From Bacteroidota bacterium (GTDB lineage: Bacteria > Bacteroidota > Bacteroidia > Chitinophagales > LD1): DNA of 64,000 bases. The stretch covers positions 112,328 to 176,327 of the forward strand of contig JAFDYQ010000006.1 of NCBI GenBank assembly GCA_018267365.1. Direction: 5' to 3'. Shown piece after piece: positions 36,015-44,267 of this stretch. The notes below the pieces were generated by a model. That model was not told the origin of the DNA. It made no database searches and saw only the letters and a list, made by a program, of their open reading frames with translations. Position numbers and translations under genes: made by a program. Each line of letters starts with the position of its first letter. The first letter of the stretch is position 1.

Positions 36015-39000
36015 TCATCTGATCAAGGTAAAACTCCCTTCTCTGTAGAAGGGTTTCTCAGGATATATCTTCTGATAGTATTTCACAAAGCAGGTATAGA
36101 TCTCTGACGGCTGTGCGATGCCGCGATAGGTACCATCCCAGCCTGTATTATCATTGGCTTCATAGACAGTCTCTCCCCAGCGATTGTATATAGTGACATG
36201 AGCGATGACAGTGCCGTCTATGGCCGGCACTGTGTAGCGGTCGTTGTGTCCATCTCCATTTGGTGTGAAGGCAGTTGGCAGAGCGATATCTGCCGGAGGG
36301 ACACCCACGCCTATCCGCATACATGCCTGTGCACTGCAGCCGCTGGAGTCTATCACGTCTACGCAGTAGTAGGTGGCACGCTGCGGTGTAGCGATGGTGA
36401 TCTGAGTGGTAGCGCTGGTGAGGGTAGAGTCCGGTGACCACATATAGCTGGCCAGAGCGGCAGCATCTACCGTGAGCCGCACGCTATCTCCGGGTGCGGC
36501 GGCACTATCAGGTATAGCGGTGATCTGCGGAGAGAGGTGCGTATAGACATTATCTACTGTGACGGTAGTTGTAGCCACGGCAGTGCAGCCCAGGCTATCT
36601 GTAGCCGTGACTGTATAGGTGGTATTGCCGGCAGGGGCAGCAGCCAGTGAATCTGCCGTACTGCCATCGCTCCACGTGAAACGCAGCGCGCCGATTCCAG
36701 CGCCACTCGCATATACCACTGCGCGTCCTGTGGGGCATATGGTATCACCTGCACCGGCGATCTGTACAGAGTCCACATACACATTGATAGAAGCGGTACC
36801 GCTACAGCCGTCAGGGCTGCTCACGGTGACAGTGTATACCTGCCGTGAGGTTTGGGTCACGCTGACCTGCTGTGTAGCCTCTCCCGTACTCCATGCGTAC
36901 GTGACGACAGGTACATTGGGCACATCTATGGACAGTGTGGCTATACCGCCGGGGCAGGTAGTAGTATCGTCTGTGGCTATGACACCCAGATAGTCCTGAC
37001 GGATAAAGTAATTGTGATCTACGGAGCAGCCTGCATCATCTGTCACTGTGACCACATAGCTGATATCAGCCGTGATCACCTCGGTGATGGAGGCTGTGCT
37101 GTCTCCGGTACTCCAGCGGTAGTGTACGCCATTGCCGGAAAGGAGAGTAGTACCCAGCATGACACTCTGGCCGGGGCATATGGCAGTATCATTAGAGAAA
37201 GTGACGCGGAGGTTGCCCACATTGACACGTATCGTATCTGAGGCGCTGCAGCCTAGGCCGCTGGATACAGTCACTGTATAGACCGCAGGTGATGTAGGAC
37301 TGACAGTGATGGACGGAGATCCGTCTCCCGTACTCCAGGCGTAGGTCACAGGTGTAGCGGTCGTATTGTCTGCATGGAGTGTCACAGCGCCGCTGCCGCA
37401 GATGGCAGTATCTGCAGAGAAGGCCGGCTGTACACTTTGCACCTCTACATTTATATCATGATGTATACTGCAGCCACCACCTGCGCTCACAGTCACAGTG
37501 TAAATGGTACTGGCAGCAGGAGTCACGCTGATGGCAGCCGTAGACTGGCCGGTGCTCCACGTATATGAGTAGGCAGCGCCCCCGGCAGGAAATACCGACA
37601 AGGTAAGCGGCTGGCCGAGGCATATGGCAGTATCATGTGAGAAAGTAGCGTTGAGATTGCCTACGCTGACATGCATCGTAGCGGTGGCGCTGCAGCTATG
37701 TGCGCTGGTCACTGTGACAGTATAGGTGCGTGTAGAGTCGGCCAGAAAAGAAATAGAAGGTGAGGTAGCTCCTGTATTCCAGGTATAGGTGACAGGTGTA
37801 GAGCCGGTATTGTCTGCATGGAGGGTGATATTGGCCGGGCTGCACATAGCAGTATCTCCGGAGAAGGCCGGCAGCACATGCTCTACTGTCACGTCCATCG
37901 TTTTGGTCACTGTACAGGTATTGCGGTCCGTCACATCTACTGCGTAGGTGGCAGTCTGCGTAGCGAGAAAAGTAATATCTGCCGCTGCCTGCCCCGTACT
38001 CCATGCGTAATACACACTGTCTGATGAAGTGCCCAGCGCTGAGAGATGAAGCTGCTGATCATTGCACAGAAGTGTATCACCTGATGCGATGGCTGAGAGC
38101 CTGACGTATGGCACTGTGGACTCAGGTATCACGAGGCCGGTTACGCTGCCGCCCGTATCTCCCGGCAGAGCGCCATTAGTCACGCCCAGGGGGCAGAAGG
38201 TAGTATTAGCGAGGTTCTTGCCATTGATGCCGCCGGGAGCAGTAAAAGAGATGGAGCCCGGTACAGCCGCCTGGCTGACCCACAGCACACCACCACCGCC
38301 ACCACCCGCAGGCCCCATGCACGAGCGCGTGAGAAAGTCATTGTTCAGACTGCCACCTATGCCGCCCTTGGCACGTATGCCTACGCTGCCGGTATACTGA
38401 CCTACGGATAGCAGGACAGTGCCTCCTGCGCCTCCGCCTCCTGCGCCATCGCTGCCTGCTACGCGCGTCTGATCTATGCCGTCCGATACGATGCCTTTGT
38501 TATTTCCTATCAGTGTATTGGCCATGATGATCACTATGGCACCACCATTGGTACCACCGGTTCCTTCACTGTTATTGCCATGGCCACAGCCACCACCACC
38601 ACCCATAAAGACCTTGCCGATGGTATCGCCATATGCCAATGCGAGCCCCCCTATGCCCGGATCATTGCCCGGGCAGGCCACCGTGCGGGCTACTATAGTA
38701 CCACCTGTGCCCCCGTGGCCGAAGTTGCCCCCACCGCCCCCGCCCGTATTCTGATTATTGCCCCCACCGCCTCCATTGACAGTTTTGCCCCGGCCATATG
38801 TATATGGCGCTCTGACTATTCCCTCGCCCTTAGGCGCGCCCTGCATACTATCGCCGAAGTAAAAGCCATTATTGGTGCCGCCAAAACAGTTTTGCGAACT
38901 GTCATTATTGTAAAATCCCCGGAAACCCAGACCGCTGACCTTGATGGAATCATTTAATACCAGCGAGTCTGCCTTGAGCAGGAGTACTCCGCCTACAGAT

Positions 39001-39425
39001 CCATTCCATGGGCGGCAGGTCAGCTTGCCACCCGTCACAGTGGCCTGATGGTACTCCGGCAGGGGGATGATCTGCACGCTGCCATTGGCATCATAGAGTC
39101 GCTGTAGCTGATAGCGAAACTTCAAGGTGTCAGTGAGGATAGAGTCTATGGTCACGATCTCGTAGTTGCCGGCAGCGGCATAGCTGAGCAGATTGCCATA
39201 TGTGACCGCATTGCTCACATTCATCAGCGCCCCCTGCATCTGTATGACCAGCGCACGCGTGCCTACAGCAAAGAGTGAGGGGGAATCTACCACCATCCTA
39301 TTGCCACAGCGTACTACAGAGGTGACCTTGCTATAGTGGTTGATCGTGCCGGTGATGTCTGTATTCTGCCCAAACACACCAACCAGTGATAAGGTAAAAA
39401 CGAGATGGAGTATAAGTTTCTTCAT
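36015..39425 (-). CDS. Giant glycine-rich, Ig-repeat surface protein with T9SS type B (gliding motility-associated) C-terminus
   Basis: The product is 1136 aa. A signal peptide (1-19) is followed by a beta-rich domain to about 190, a glycine-rich stretch at about 200-390 with runs such as GGGGGGNFGHGGTGG, and about seven Ig-like units of 80-85 aa (about 440-1030), each with D-T-x-C near the start, Y-x-W-S-T-G in the middle and Y-T-V-T-V-T/S at the end. The last 90 residues (PTAFTPNGDGHNDRY, IYNRWGETVYEA, WDGTYRGI) are the CHU_C/T9SS type B sorting domain. Probably an adhesin or surface-layer protein. The Ig units are similar at DNA level and could recombine. Confidence 0.9.
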   Translation of the reverse strand: MKKLILHLVFTLSLVGVFGQNTDITGTINHYSKVTSVVRCGNRMVVDSPSLFAVGTRALVIQMQGALMNVSNAVTYGNLLSYAAAGNYEIVTIDSILTDTLKFRYQLQRLYDANGSVQIIPLPEYHQATVTGGKLTCRPWNGSVGGVLLLKADSLVLNDSIKVSGLGFRGFYNNDSSQNCFGGTNNGFYFGDSMQGAPKGEGIVRAPYTYGRGKTVNGGGGGNNQNTGGGGGGNFGHGGTGGTIVARTVACPGNDPGIGGLALAYGDTIGKVFMGGGGGCGHGNNSEGTGGTNGGAIVIIMANTLIGNNKGIVSDGIDQTRVAGSDGAGGGGAGGTVLLSVGQYTGSVGIRAKGGIGGSLNNDFLTRSCMGPAGGGGGGVLWVSQAAVPGSISFTAPGGINGKNLANTTFCPLGVTNGALPGDTGGSVTGLVIPESTVPYVRLSAIASGDTLLCNDQQLHLSALGTSSDSVYYAWSTGQAAADITFLATQTATYAVDVTDRNTCTVTKTMDVTVEHVLPAFSGDTAMCSPANITLHADNTGSTPVTYTWNTGATSPSISFLADSTRTYTVTVTSAHSCSATATMHVSVGNLNATFSHDTAICLGQPLTLSVFPAGGAAYSYTWSTGQSTAAISVTPAASTIYTVTVSAGGGCSIHHDINVEVQSVQPAFSADTAICGSGAVTLHADNTTATPVTYAWSTGDGSPSITVSPTSPAVYTVTVSSGLGCSASDTIRVNVGNLRVTFSNDTAICPGQSVMLGTTLLSGNGVHYRWSTGDSTASITEVITADISYVVTVTDDAGCSVDHNYFIRQDYLGVIATDDTTTCPGGIATLSIDVPNVPVVTYAWSTGEATQQVSVTQTSRQVYTVTVSSPDGCSGTASINVYVDSVQIAGAGDTICPTGRAVVYASGAGIGALRFTWSDGSTADSLAAAPAGNTTYTVTATDSLGCTAVATTTVTVDNVYTHLSPQITAIPDSAAAPGDSVRLTVDAAALASYMWSPDSTLTSATTQITIATPQRATYYCVDVIDSSGCSAQACMRIGVGVPPADIALPTAFTPNGDGHNDRYTVPAIDGTVIAHVTIYNRWGETVYEANDNTGWDGTYRGIAQPSEIYTCFVKYYQKIYPEKPFYREGSFTLIR

Positions 39426-39595
39426 GTAGTAACCTTAAACGCGCCCACCTATGGTTCCTGACAGGCATAAAGATAGACGAACAAATCTATGCCACAGGCA
39501 GGGAGCCCGAACAAAAGTTTAACACAGAAATGTGTAGATAGCTTTCATATAGAGGTCAATAGGGGTGAAATGCAGAGGGCAGTATGCCAACCCCT

Positions 39596-39648
39596 AAAAG
39601 GGACTTTAACAGCCCTTTTTACCGCAGCGGCGGAGAGACGCGGAGAAA
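39596..39648. repeat. Hairpin plus dispersed ACCGC repeat
   Basis: AAAAGGG (39596-39602) pairs with CCCTTTT (39613-39619) and has A/T runs on both sides, so it could terminate transcription in either direction. It runs straight into the unit starting ACCGCAGCGGCGGAGAGACG (39621-39648), which differs at one position from the copy at 32752-32779. Confidence 0.65.
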
Positions 39649-39698
39649 AATCAACTTCAATTGGCTCCTGAATTGCCGGTATCAGAAGGACAGCAGGC

Positions 39699-39926
39699 TT
39701 AATGCTGGCCGATCTGCGCGCGCACCTTGTCCAGCGCCTCAAAGAACTTGTCAAAGTCCTCCTGAAAGATCATGACTGTAGAGCGGATAAACTCCTCTCC
39801 ATTTTTGCGGCTCTCTGTGATCTTGATCACGTGGTCGCCATTGTGTTTTTCTTTGAAATCGAGGAAGTAAGTGCGTTTGCCTGCCGGTACTTTTTCACCG
39901 TAGAGGTCTTTGTCTTGTTTTTCCAT
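39699..39926 (-). CDS. DUF3276 / PUR-family nucleic-acid-binding protein
   Basis: The product is 75 aa and small but clearly a real gene: KVPAGKRTYFLDFKEKHNGD and FQEDFDKFFEALDKV are the family blocks. The fold is a PUR-alpha-like repeat that binds single-stranded DNA/RNA; it is almost confined to Bacteroidota and spirochaetes. The physiological role is not established. It stands alone, between dispersed repeats and the Ntn hydrolase gene. Confidence 0.92.
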   Translation of the reverse strand: MEKQDKDLYGEKVPAGKRTYFLDFKEKHNGDHVIKITESRKNGEEFIRSTVMIFQEDFDKFFEALDKVRAQIGQH

Positions 39927-40005
39927 GTGGGAGTGGATTGATACGCCAATATCAGTTTATCTGTGGAGATATGCAAGAGGGGGAGTGACTGGCATTCTGC
40001 CTCTC

Positions 40006-40818
40006 CTACTGCATCATGATCTTACGCGCCTTGCCCGCCATAAATTCCTGGCGCAGGTCTAGACTGGTCATGTGGCTGTTATTCAGTTTATACACCAGGA
40101 TAAAGGTCATGTCAGTGATATCTATGAAGGTGGAATACAGCGTACCCGCCTCTCTTCCCTTCTCGTCCCTGGCCGGTACCTGTACGGCCTTTGCAGCGAT
40201 ATTTCCGACCTGTTTTAGCCCTATAGAGTCGCGGCGCTGACGTAGCCGGGAGATCTCCGCCTCCATCGCATTATACCGCGGGCATGGATAGCCGCCCCTT
40301 ATCGTATCAGATACCAGAAAGTTGGTGGCCAATAGACTGTTGCCCTTCATGGCAATAATATTCCTTTTGCCGCCGGTCCACTCTACCAGCACCGCATGGC
40401 CCCTTTTATCTCCAAACATCAGGTGCCCGTTAGTCAGTGCCACCCTGGCTGTATCCAGGTAGGCCACTGCCTGCTCTACCGTACTACACTTTGATAATAT
40501 CAAATCACCCAAATTTCCTTTCGGTTTATGATAGCCTTTTATCCCGGGTTCGTCAGGCGTTTGAGCCCCATCGAAAAACAGCCCCTGATCATTGATGCCA
40601 CCCTGGGCAAAATCCTTCCACCCGTACCAGAGCCGGGCATAGCTGCCCCTTGTAGCGGGTTCGATCTGTAGATACGGTTTTACGTCGTAATAGTAATCCT
40701 CATTATTGGCCACATAAATTTTACCGGTCAGCGTATCTATATAGTAAACGATCGAGCAGGCAGTCACACGGCATATACCTGCTATGAGCAGGGCCCCAAA
40801 GAGCAGCATCTTTTTCAT
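40006..40818 (-). CDS. Secreted Ntn hydrolase of the linear amide C-N hydrolase (choloylglycine hydrolase-like) type
   Basis: The product is 270 aa. The signal peptide (MKKMLLFGALLIAGICRVTA) is followed directly by Cys21 in ACSIVYYIDTLTGKIYVANN, so cleavage would expose an N-terminal cysteine nucleophile, the hallmark of this class; NNEDYYYDVKP supplies the next active-site residues, and GGINDQGLFFDG and VLVEWTGG are family strands. It would cleave amide bonds in an unknown secreted substrate (bile-salt-, penicillin- or acyl-amide-like). The Cys could be mistaken for a lipobox. Confidence 0.75.
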   Translation of the reverse strand: MKKMLLFGALLIAGICRVTACSIVYYIDTLTGKIYVANNEDYYYDVKPYLQIEPATRGSYARLWYGWKDFAQGGINDQGLFFDGAQTPDEPGIKGYHKPKGNLGDLILSKCSTVEQAVAYLDTARVALTNGHLMFGDKRGHAVLVEWTGGKRNIIAMKGNSLLATNFLVSDTIRGGYPCPRYNAMEAEISRLRQRRDSIGLKQVGNIAAKAVQVPARDEKGREAGTLYSTFIDITDMTFILVYKLNNSHMTSLDLRQEFMAGKARKIMMQ

Positions 40819-40900
40819 CTTTAAATCTATAGAATAGCCCTCGCCGCCAATGTTAATTTATCTTTACAAAGCTTGTCGCCCTATGCGTATCACCTTAGTT

Positions 40901-40931
40901 GTTCGAAGTGTTGCGCAGCAGAACTTCGAAC
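40901..40931. repeat. Long palindrome between divergent genes
   Basis: GTTCGAAGT (40901-40909) and ACTTCGAAC (40923-40931) form a perfect 9-bp stem; the 13-nt loop can pair further (TTGC with GCAG). The arm start resembles the RAYT-associated palindrome GTTCGTAGT at 47.5 kb in 8 of 9 positions, so it may be a degenerate REP-like unit. Confidence 0.55.
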
Positions 40932-41008
40932 TGAGAATAGAAAGAAGTCTCTGACCTCCCCACCCGGGGCGCTACTCACCCGGAAAGAAACCGCCACTTT
41001 TGTCCTTT

Positions 41009-41036
41009 TTGAGCATAGCTGGCAGGAGTATGTTTG
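41009..41036 (+). promoter_or_regulatory. Probable promoter of the downstream lipoprotein
   Basis: TATGTTTG (41029-41036) is an exact TAnnTTTG. A TTG at 41009-41011 lies 17 bp upstream, slightly closer than usual. The ATG is at 41075. Confidence 0.45.
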
Positions 41037-41074
41037 CTTTTGTAAATCATTACAAAAACAAAAAAACTCCAACA

Positions 41075-41563
41075 ATGAAAAAGCTTCTCACACTCGCTCT
41101 GCTGCCGGTTTGCGCAGCGCTCCTGCTCACCGTATCTTCATGTGGCAAGAAAAGCACAACCTCTGGCAATGGTGGTACAGTGACCATGACCTTTGGCGGC
41201 ACCACGCACACCTACAAGACCTCCGGCACGCTCACGGCGGTCAGCTCTGCCAATGAAATGGCCCTCTCTGCTGATGAGAACGGCACAGGCAAAATCTTTA
41301 CCCTGGCCGTACTAGGCGGCCACACTACCGGCACCTATACCTACAATGCCGGCAACCTGATAGAGATCACAGGCAGCACCAGCGACCCGATCTACTCTAC
41401 TAGCAATGCCTCCGGCGGTGGCTATAGCAATGGCAGCATGAGCATCACTATAGGCGGTGGCTCGGGCTCTTGTACTTTCTCCGGTACCCTGTACAACCTG
41501 CAAAACGCCAATGACAGCCTGGCTTTCACAGGTTCGTACAGCGGCAGTGCTACCAGCCTCTAA
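41075..41563 (+). CDS. Small Gly/Ser/Thr-rich lipoprotein
   Basis: I start it at ATG 41075 (MKKLLTLALLPVCAALLLTV), with lipobox SSCG; the open frame begins 25 codons earlier inside the promoter region. The 162-aa product is beta-rich and low in charge (TVTMTFGGTTHTYKTSGTLT, NGSMSITIGGGSGSCTFSGT). It resembles short surface lipoproteins of Bacteroidota with a single beta-sandwich; I do not recognise a family. A good terminator follows. Confidence 0.78.
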   Translation: MKKLLTLALLPVCAALLLTVSSCGKKSTTSGNGGTVTMTFGGTTHTYKTSGTLTAVSSANEMALSADENGTGKIFTLAVLGGHTTGTYTYNAGNLIEITGSTSDPIYSTSNASGGGYSNGSMSITIGGGSGSCTFSGTLYNLQNANDSLAFTGSYSGSATSL

Positions 41564-41588
41564 GCCACTCAGAATAGCAAATATTGGA

Positions 41589-41617
41589 AGCGCAGTCCAC
41601 AGGGCTGCGCTTTTTTT
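41589..41617 (+). terminator. Rho-independent terminator
   Basis: AGCGCAGTCC, loop, GGCTGCGC (41589-41610) followed by T7 (41611-41617); one bulged base in the stem. Confidence 0.85.
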
Positions 41618-41740
41618 GTGTACTGAATCGCTTCAATGACTGTTTGATGTCCATTTCTCACAGCATTTGTGAATTACTTCCCGTTTTATATTTCCCCATC
41701 TTTTTTAATTTCGCTAAAATTTTTAGCAAATAATGGTTTA

Positions 41741-41812
41741 ACCGCAAAAACGCTAAACCGCAAAAATTAAGGGCCTTCTCTGAGACCTTTTGCGTTTTTG
41801 CGCTTTCGCGGT
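41741..41812. repeat. Dispersed ACCGC repeat as imperfect palindrome in front of parE
   Basis: The left arm starts ACCGCAAAAACGCTAAACCG (41741-41765); the right arm ends TTTTTGCGCTTTCGCGGT (41788-41812). The arms match in 21 of 25 positions around a 22-nt centre. It ends 13 bp before the parE start and may be transcribed as a structured leader. Same family as 32716-32740. Confidence 0.75.
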
Positions 41813-41825
41813 GAAAAAAGAAGTT

Positions 41826-43703
41826 ATGGCAAAGGAAAAACACGAAGTAGAATATAACGAGGACAATATACGGACCCTCGACTGGATAGAGCACATGCGC
41901 CGCCGCCCCGGTATGTACATAGGCAAGACCGGCGACGGCAGCTCTATGGACGATGGTATCTACGTGCTCCTGAAGGAGACCATAGACAACTGTATAGATG
42001 AGTACCAGATGGGCCACGGCAAAAAGGTGGAGATCAAAGTGACCAAAGACCGCGTGTCCGTGCGCGACTATGGCCGTGGCATTCCGCTGGGCAAGGTAGT
42101 AGAGGTGGTATCAAAGATGAACACGGGCGGCAAGTACGACTCAAAGGCATTCCAGAAATCTGTGGGCCTGAACGGTGTGGGTACCAAGGCGGTGAATGCG
42201 CTGTCTACATACTTTAAGGTATATGCAGTGCGCGAGGGCGAGATGAAGATGGCAGAGTTTGCGCAGGGCCAGTTGGTCACGGAGCATAAGCTACAGAAAA
42301 CGAATGAAGAGAACGGCACCTATGTAGAATTCGTGCCGGACAATTCGATCTTTAAGAACTATCACTACATCACGGAGTACGTAGAACAGATGGTGCAAAA
42401 CTACACCTACCTCAATACGGGCCTGGCCTTTATCTACAATGGTACCCGCTACATCTCACAAAAGGGCCTCTATGACCTCCTCTCACGCAAGAAGGACGCC
42501 GAGAACCTCCGCTATCCCATCATCCACCTGGTGAGCGAGGATATAGAGATAGCCATGAGCCATACCAATCAGTATGGCGAGGAGTACTATTCCTTTGTAA
42601 ACGGTCAGTATACTGTGCAGGGCGGTACACACCTCCAGGCTTTCAAGGAGGCTATCGTGAAGACGGTGCGCGATTTCTACAAGAAGGACTTTGATACCGT
42701 AGATATCCGCGAGGCGATAGTGGGTGCGGTGTCCATACGTATACAGGAGCCGGTGTTTGAGTCGCAGACCAAGACGAAGCTCGGTACTGACAAGCTGATA
42801 GGCGAGGAGAAGACAATGAAACAGTTCCTGCTGGAGTTTGTGAAAGAAAACCTCGACAACTACCTGCACAAAAATCCGGAGACGGCAGACGCGCTGCTCA
42901 AGCGTATCCTGCAAAGCGAGCGCGAGCGCAAGGAGATAGCGGGCATCAAGAAACTGGCCAACGAGCGCGCCAAGAAAGCCAACATACACAACAAAAAACT
43001 GCGCGACTGCAAGGTGCACTATGGCGATAAAAGCGAGAAGCACCAGGACACGATGCTCTTCATCACAGAGGGTGACTCGGCCAGCGGCTCTATCACCAAG
43101 GCGCGCGACCCGGACACGCAGGCTGTTTTCTCCCTGCGCGGCAAGCCGCTCAACTGCTACAGCCTCACCAAAAAGATCGTGTATGAGAATGAAGAGTTTA
43201 ACCTCCTGCAGCATGCGCTGAATATAGAGGACGCGCTGGAGGACCTGCGCTACGGCAATGTGGTGATAGCCACCGATGCCGATGTAGATGGCATGCACAT
43301 CCGCCTGCTTATCCTCACGTTCTTCCTCCAGTTCTTCCCCGACCTGGTGCGCAATGGCCACGTGAAGATACTGGAGACGCCACTCTTCCGCGTGCGCAAT
43401 AAGCAGGAGACGATCTACTGCTATGATGAATCAGAAAAACAAAAGGCGATCACCAAGCTGAAGGGCAAGTGCGAGATCACCCGCTTTAAAGGATTAGGAG
43501 AGATCAGCCCAGAGGAGTTTGAAGGCTTCATAGGCAGCGACATCCGCCTGAACCCCGTGATCATCAAAGACGACAAAGACATCAAGACCATCCTCGACTA
43601 CTACATGGGCAAAAACACCCAGGACAGGCAGGACTTTATCATCGATAATCTGCGGGTGGAAAAGGATGTGGTAGAGCAGGAGATCGAACTGGAGGTGGCG
43701 TAA
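41826..43703 (+). CDS. parE: DNA topoisomerase IV subunit B
   Basis: I start it at ATG 41826 ([20 protein letters not shown]); the frame is open 12 codons further upstream into a repeat. The 625-aa product has the GHKL ATPase (RRRPGMYIG, Glu51 and Asn55 in [35 protein letters not shown]), the transducer domain and the TOPRIM metal site ([31 protein letters not shown]). Together with ParC it decatenates daughter chromosomes. A true gyrB is not in the window; pairing with the 861-aa A subunit supports topo IV. The usual close link to parC is broken here by the DUF559 element. Confidence 0.92.
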   Translation: MAKEKHEVEYNEDNIRTLDWIEHMRRRPGMYIGKTGDGSSMDDGIYVLLKETIDNCIDEYQMGHGKKVEIKVTKDRVSVRDYGRGIPLGKVVEVVSKMNTGGKYDSKAFQKSVGLNGVGTKAVNALSTYFKVYAVREGEMKMAEFAQGQLVTEHKLQKTNEENGTYVEFVPDNSIFKNYHYITEYVEQMVQNYTYLNTGLAFIYNGTRYISQKGLYDLLSRKKDAENLRYPIIHLVSEDIEIAMSHTNQYGEEYYSFVNGQYTVQGGTHLQAFKEAIVKTVRDFYKKDFDTVDIREAIVGAVSIRIQEPVFESQTKTKLGTDKLIGEEKTMKQFLLEFVKENLDNYLHKNPETADALLKRILQSERERKEIAGIKKLANERAKKANIHNKKLRDCKVHYGDKSEKHQDTMLFITEGDSASGSITKARDPDTQAVFSLRGKPLNCYSLTKKIVYENEEFNLLQHALNIEDALEDLRYGNVVIATDADVDGMHIRLLILTFFLQFFPDLVRNGHVKILETPLFRVRNKQETIYCYDESEKQKAITKLKGKCEITRFKGLGEISPEEFEGFIGSDIRLNPVIIKDDKDIKTILDYYMGKNTQDRQDFIIDNLRVEKDVVEQEIELEVA

Positions 43704-43707
43704 CAGC

Positions 43708-43742
43708 CAAATCCCCCTAGCCCCCTTTCTAAAGGGGGAATT
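43708..43742 (+). repeat. Left 35-bp inverted repeat of the DUF559 element
   Basis: It begins CAAATCCCCCTAGCCCCC and ends AAAGGGGGAATT; exact reverse complement of 44229-44263. It contains an internal palindrome CCCCCTTT / AAAGGGGG. Confidence 0.95.
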
Positions 43743-43747
43743 AATAC

Positions 43748-43766
43748 AGCGCGCGCGGTGCGCGCT
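43748..43766. repeat. Inner left hairpin of the DUF559 element
   Basis: AGCGCGC (43748-43754), 5-nt loop GCGGT, GCGCGCT (43760-43766). Perfect 7-bp stem of pure GC plus one AT pair, in the leader of the DUF559 gene; different in sequence from the inner right hairpin. Confidence 0.75.
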
Positions 43767-43801
43767 TATATGAATGAAGAAGGAACAAGACAACTAGAAC
43801 T

Positions 43802-44185
43802 ATGAGATTTGTGCCTTATAATATGAACTTGAAGGATTTCTCAAGAGAGCTGAGGAGTCATTCGACGCTTTCTGAGGTGTTGTTATGGAAGCATTTGAAA
43901 GGCCGGCAGATGAGAGGTTATTTGTTTCTGAGGCAAAAACCTTTGGCGAGGTTTATCGCAGATTTCTACTGTCAGAAACTGCAGCTGGTGATAGAGGTAG
44001 ATGGCGCATCACATAATGATGCAGAAGCAATAGGGTACGATATAGAAAGAGATGCAGTGCTGAAAGAAAACAATCTCTTCACCCTGCGCATAAAAGACAA
44101 TGATGTGAAAACTAAAATAGATAGTGTACTAAAAGCAATAGAATACTACATAGACGATTTCGAAAACAAAACTAAAACGACCTAG
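43802..44185 (+). CDS. DUF559 domain protein, Vsr-like PD-(D/E)XK nuclease fold
   Basis: The product is 127 aa, usual for the family. Helix 1 carries Glu25 (TLSEVLLWKHLKG), then Gln45 (FLRQKP), the motif Asp54 (RFIADFYCQKL) and Glu65-x-Asp67-Gly (LVIEVDGASH) with His71, as in very-short-patch-repair type endonucleases. The D...ExD spacing argues for an active metal-dependent nuclease. No methyltransferase or repair partner lies nearby. It is encoded in the same direction as parE and parC, wholly inside the inverted-repeat element. ATG 43802 gives the usual xRFVPYN start; ATG 43823 is an alternative. Confidence 0.9.
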   Translation: MRFVPYNMNLKDFSRELRSHSTLSEVLLWKHLKGRQMRGYLFLRQKPLARFIADFYCQKLQLVIEVDGASHNDAEAIGYDIERDAVLKENNLFTLRIKDNDVKTKIDSVLKAIEYYIDDFENKTKTT

Positions 44186-44196
44186 TTGTATTAAAT

Positions 44197-44224
44197 GTGC
44201 GAAAAGCCGTCAGGCTTTGCGCAC
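44197..44224. repeat. Inner right hairpin of the DUF559 element
   Basis: GTGCGAAAAGCC (44197-44208), loop GTCA, GGCTTTGCGCAC (44213-44224): 11 of 12 pairs. It lies 11 bp after the DUF559 stop, so it may end or stabilise that transcript; only A-rich sequence follows, no T-tract on the plus strand. Confidence 0.75.
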
Positions 44225-44228
44225 TAAA

Positions 44229-44263
44229 AATTCCCCCTTTAGAAAGGGGGCTAGGGGGATTTG
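44229..44263 (-). repeat. Right 35-bp inverted repeat of the DUF559 element
   Basis: Exact reverse complement of 43708-43742. Its end (CTAGGGGGATTTG) lies 4 bp before the parC ATG, so its G-run probably serves as the parC ribosome-binding region, and its hairpin could mask it. Confidence 0.95.
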
Positions 44264-44267
44264 ACAA

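Larger units (their letters stand above)
43708..44263. mobile_element. 556-bp element: perfect 35-bp inverted repeats flanking a DUF559 nuclease gene
   Basis: The outer repeats are 43708-43742 and 44229-44263 and are exact reverse complements. Each contains an 8-bp hairpin CCCCCTTT-CT-AAAGGGGG. Inside each repeat lies another hairpin (43748-43766 and 44197-44224), and between these the DUF559 gene. The element starts 5 bp after the parE stop and ends 4 bp before the parC start, so neither gene is damaged. I see no target-site duplication of useful length at the borders. The layout is that of a small single-gene mobile unit; the mobility itself is inference. Confidence 0.6.

Noticed and set aside
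38062..38754. Proline-rich plus-strand frames
   Set aside because: They are the reverse complement of the glycine-rich region of the T9SS type B protein (Gly codons read as Pro on the other strand).
43802..44185. Restriction-modification or Vsr repair locus
   Set aside because: No DNA methyltransferase, MutL or specificity gene nearby; the gene is alone inside inverted repeats.
43708..44263. Simple bidirectional terminators between parE and parC
   Set aside because: The 35-bp repeats are identical far beyond the hairpin stems and enclose a gene; terminators would not need exact inverted identity over 35 bp, and no T-tract follows the outer hairpins.
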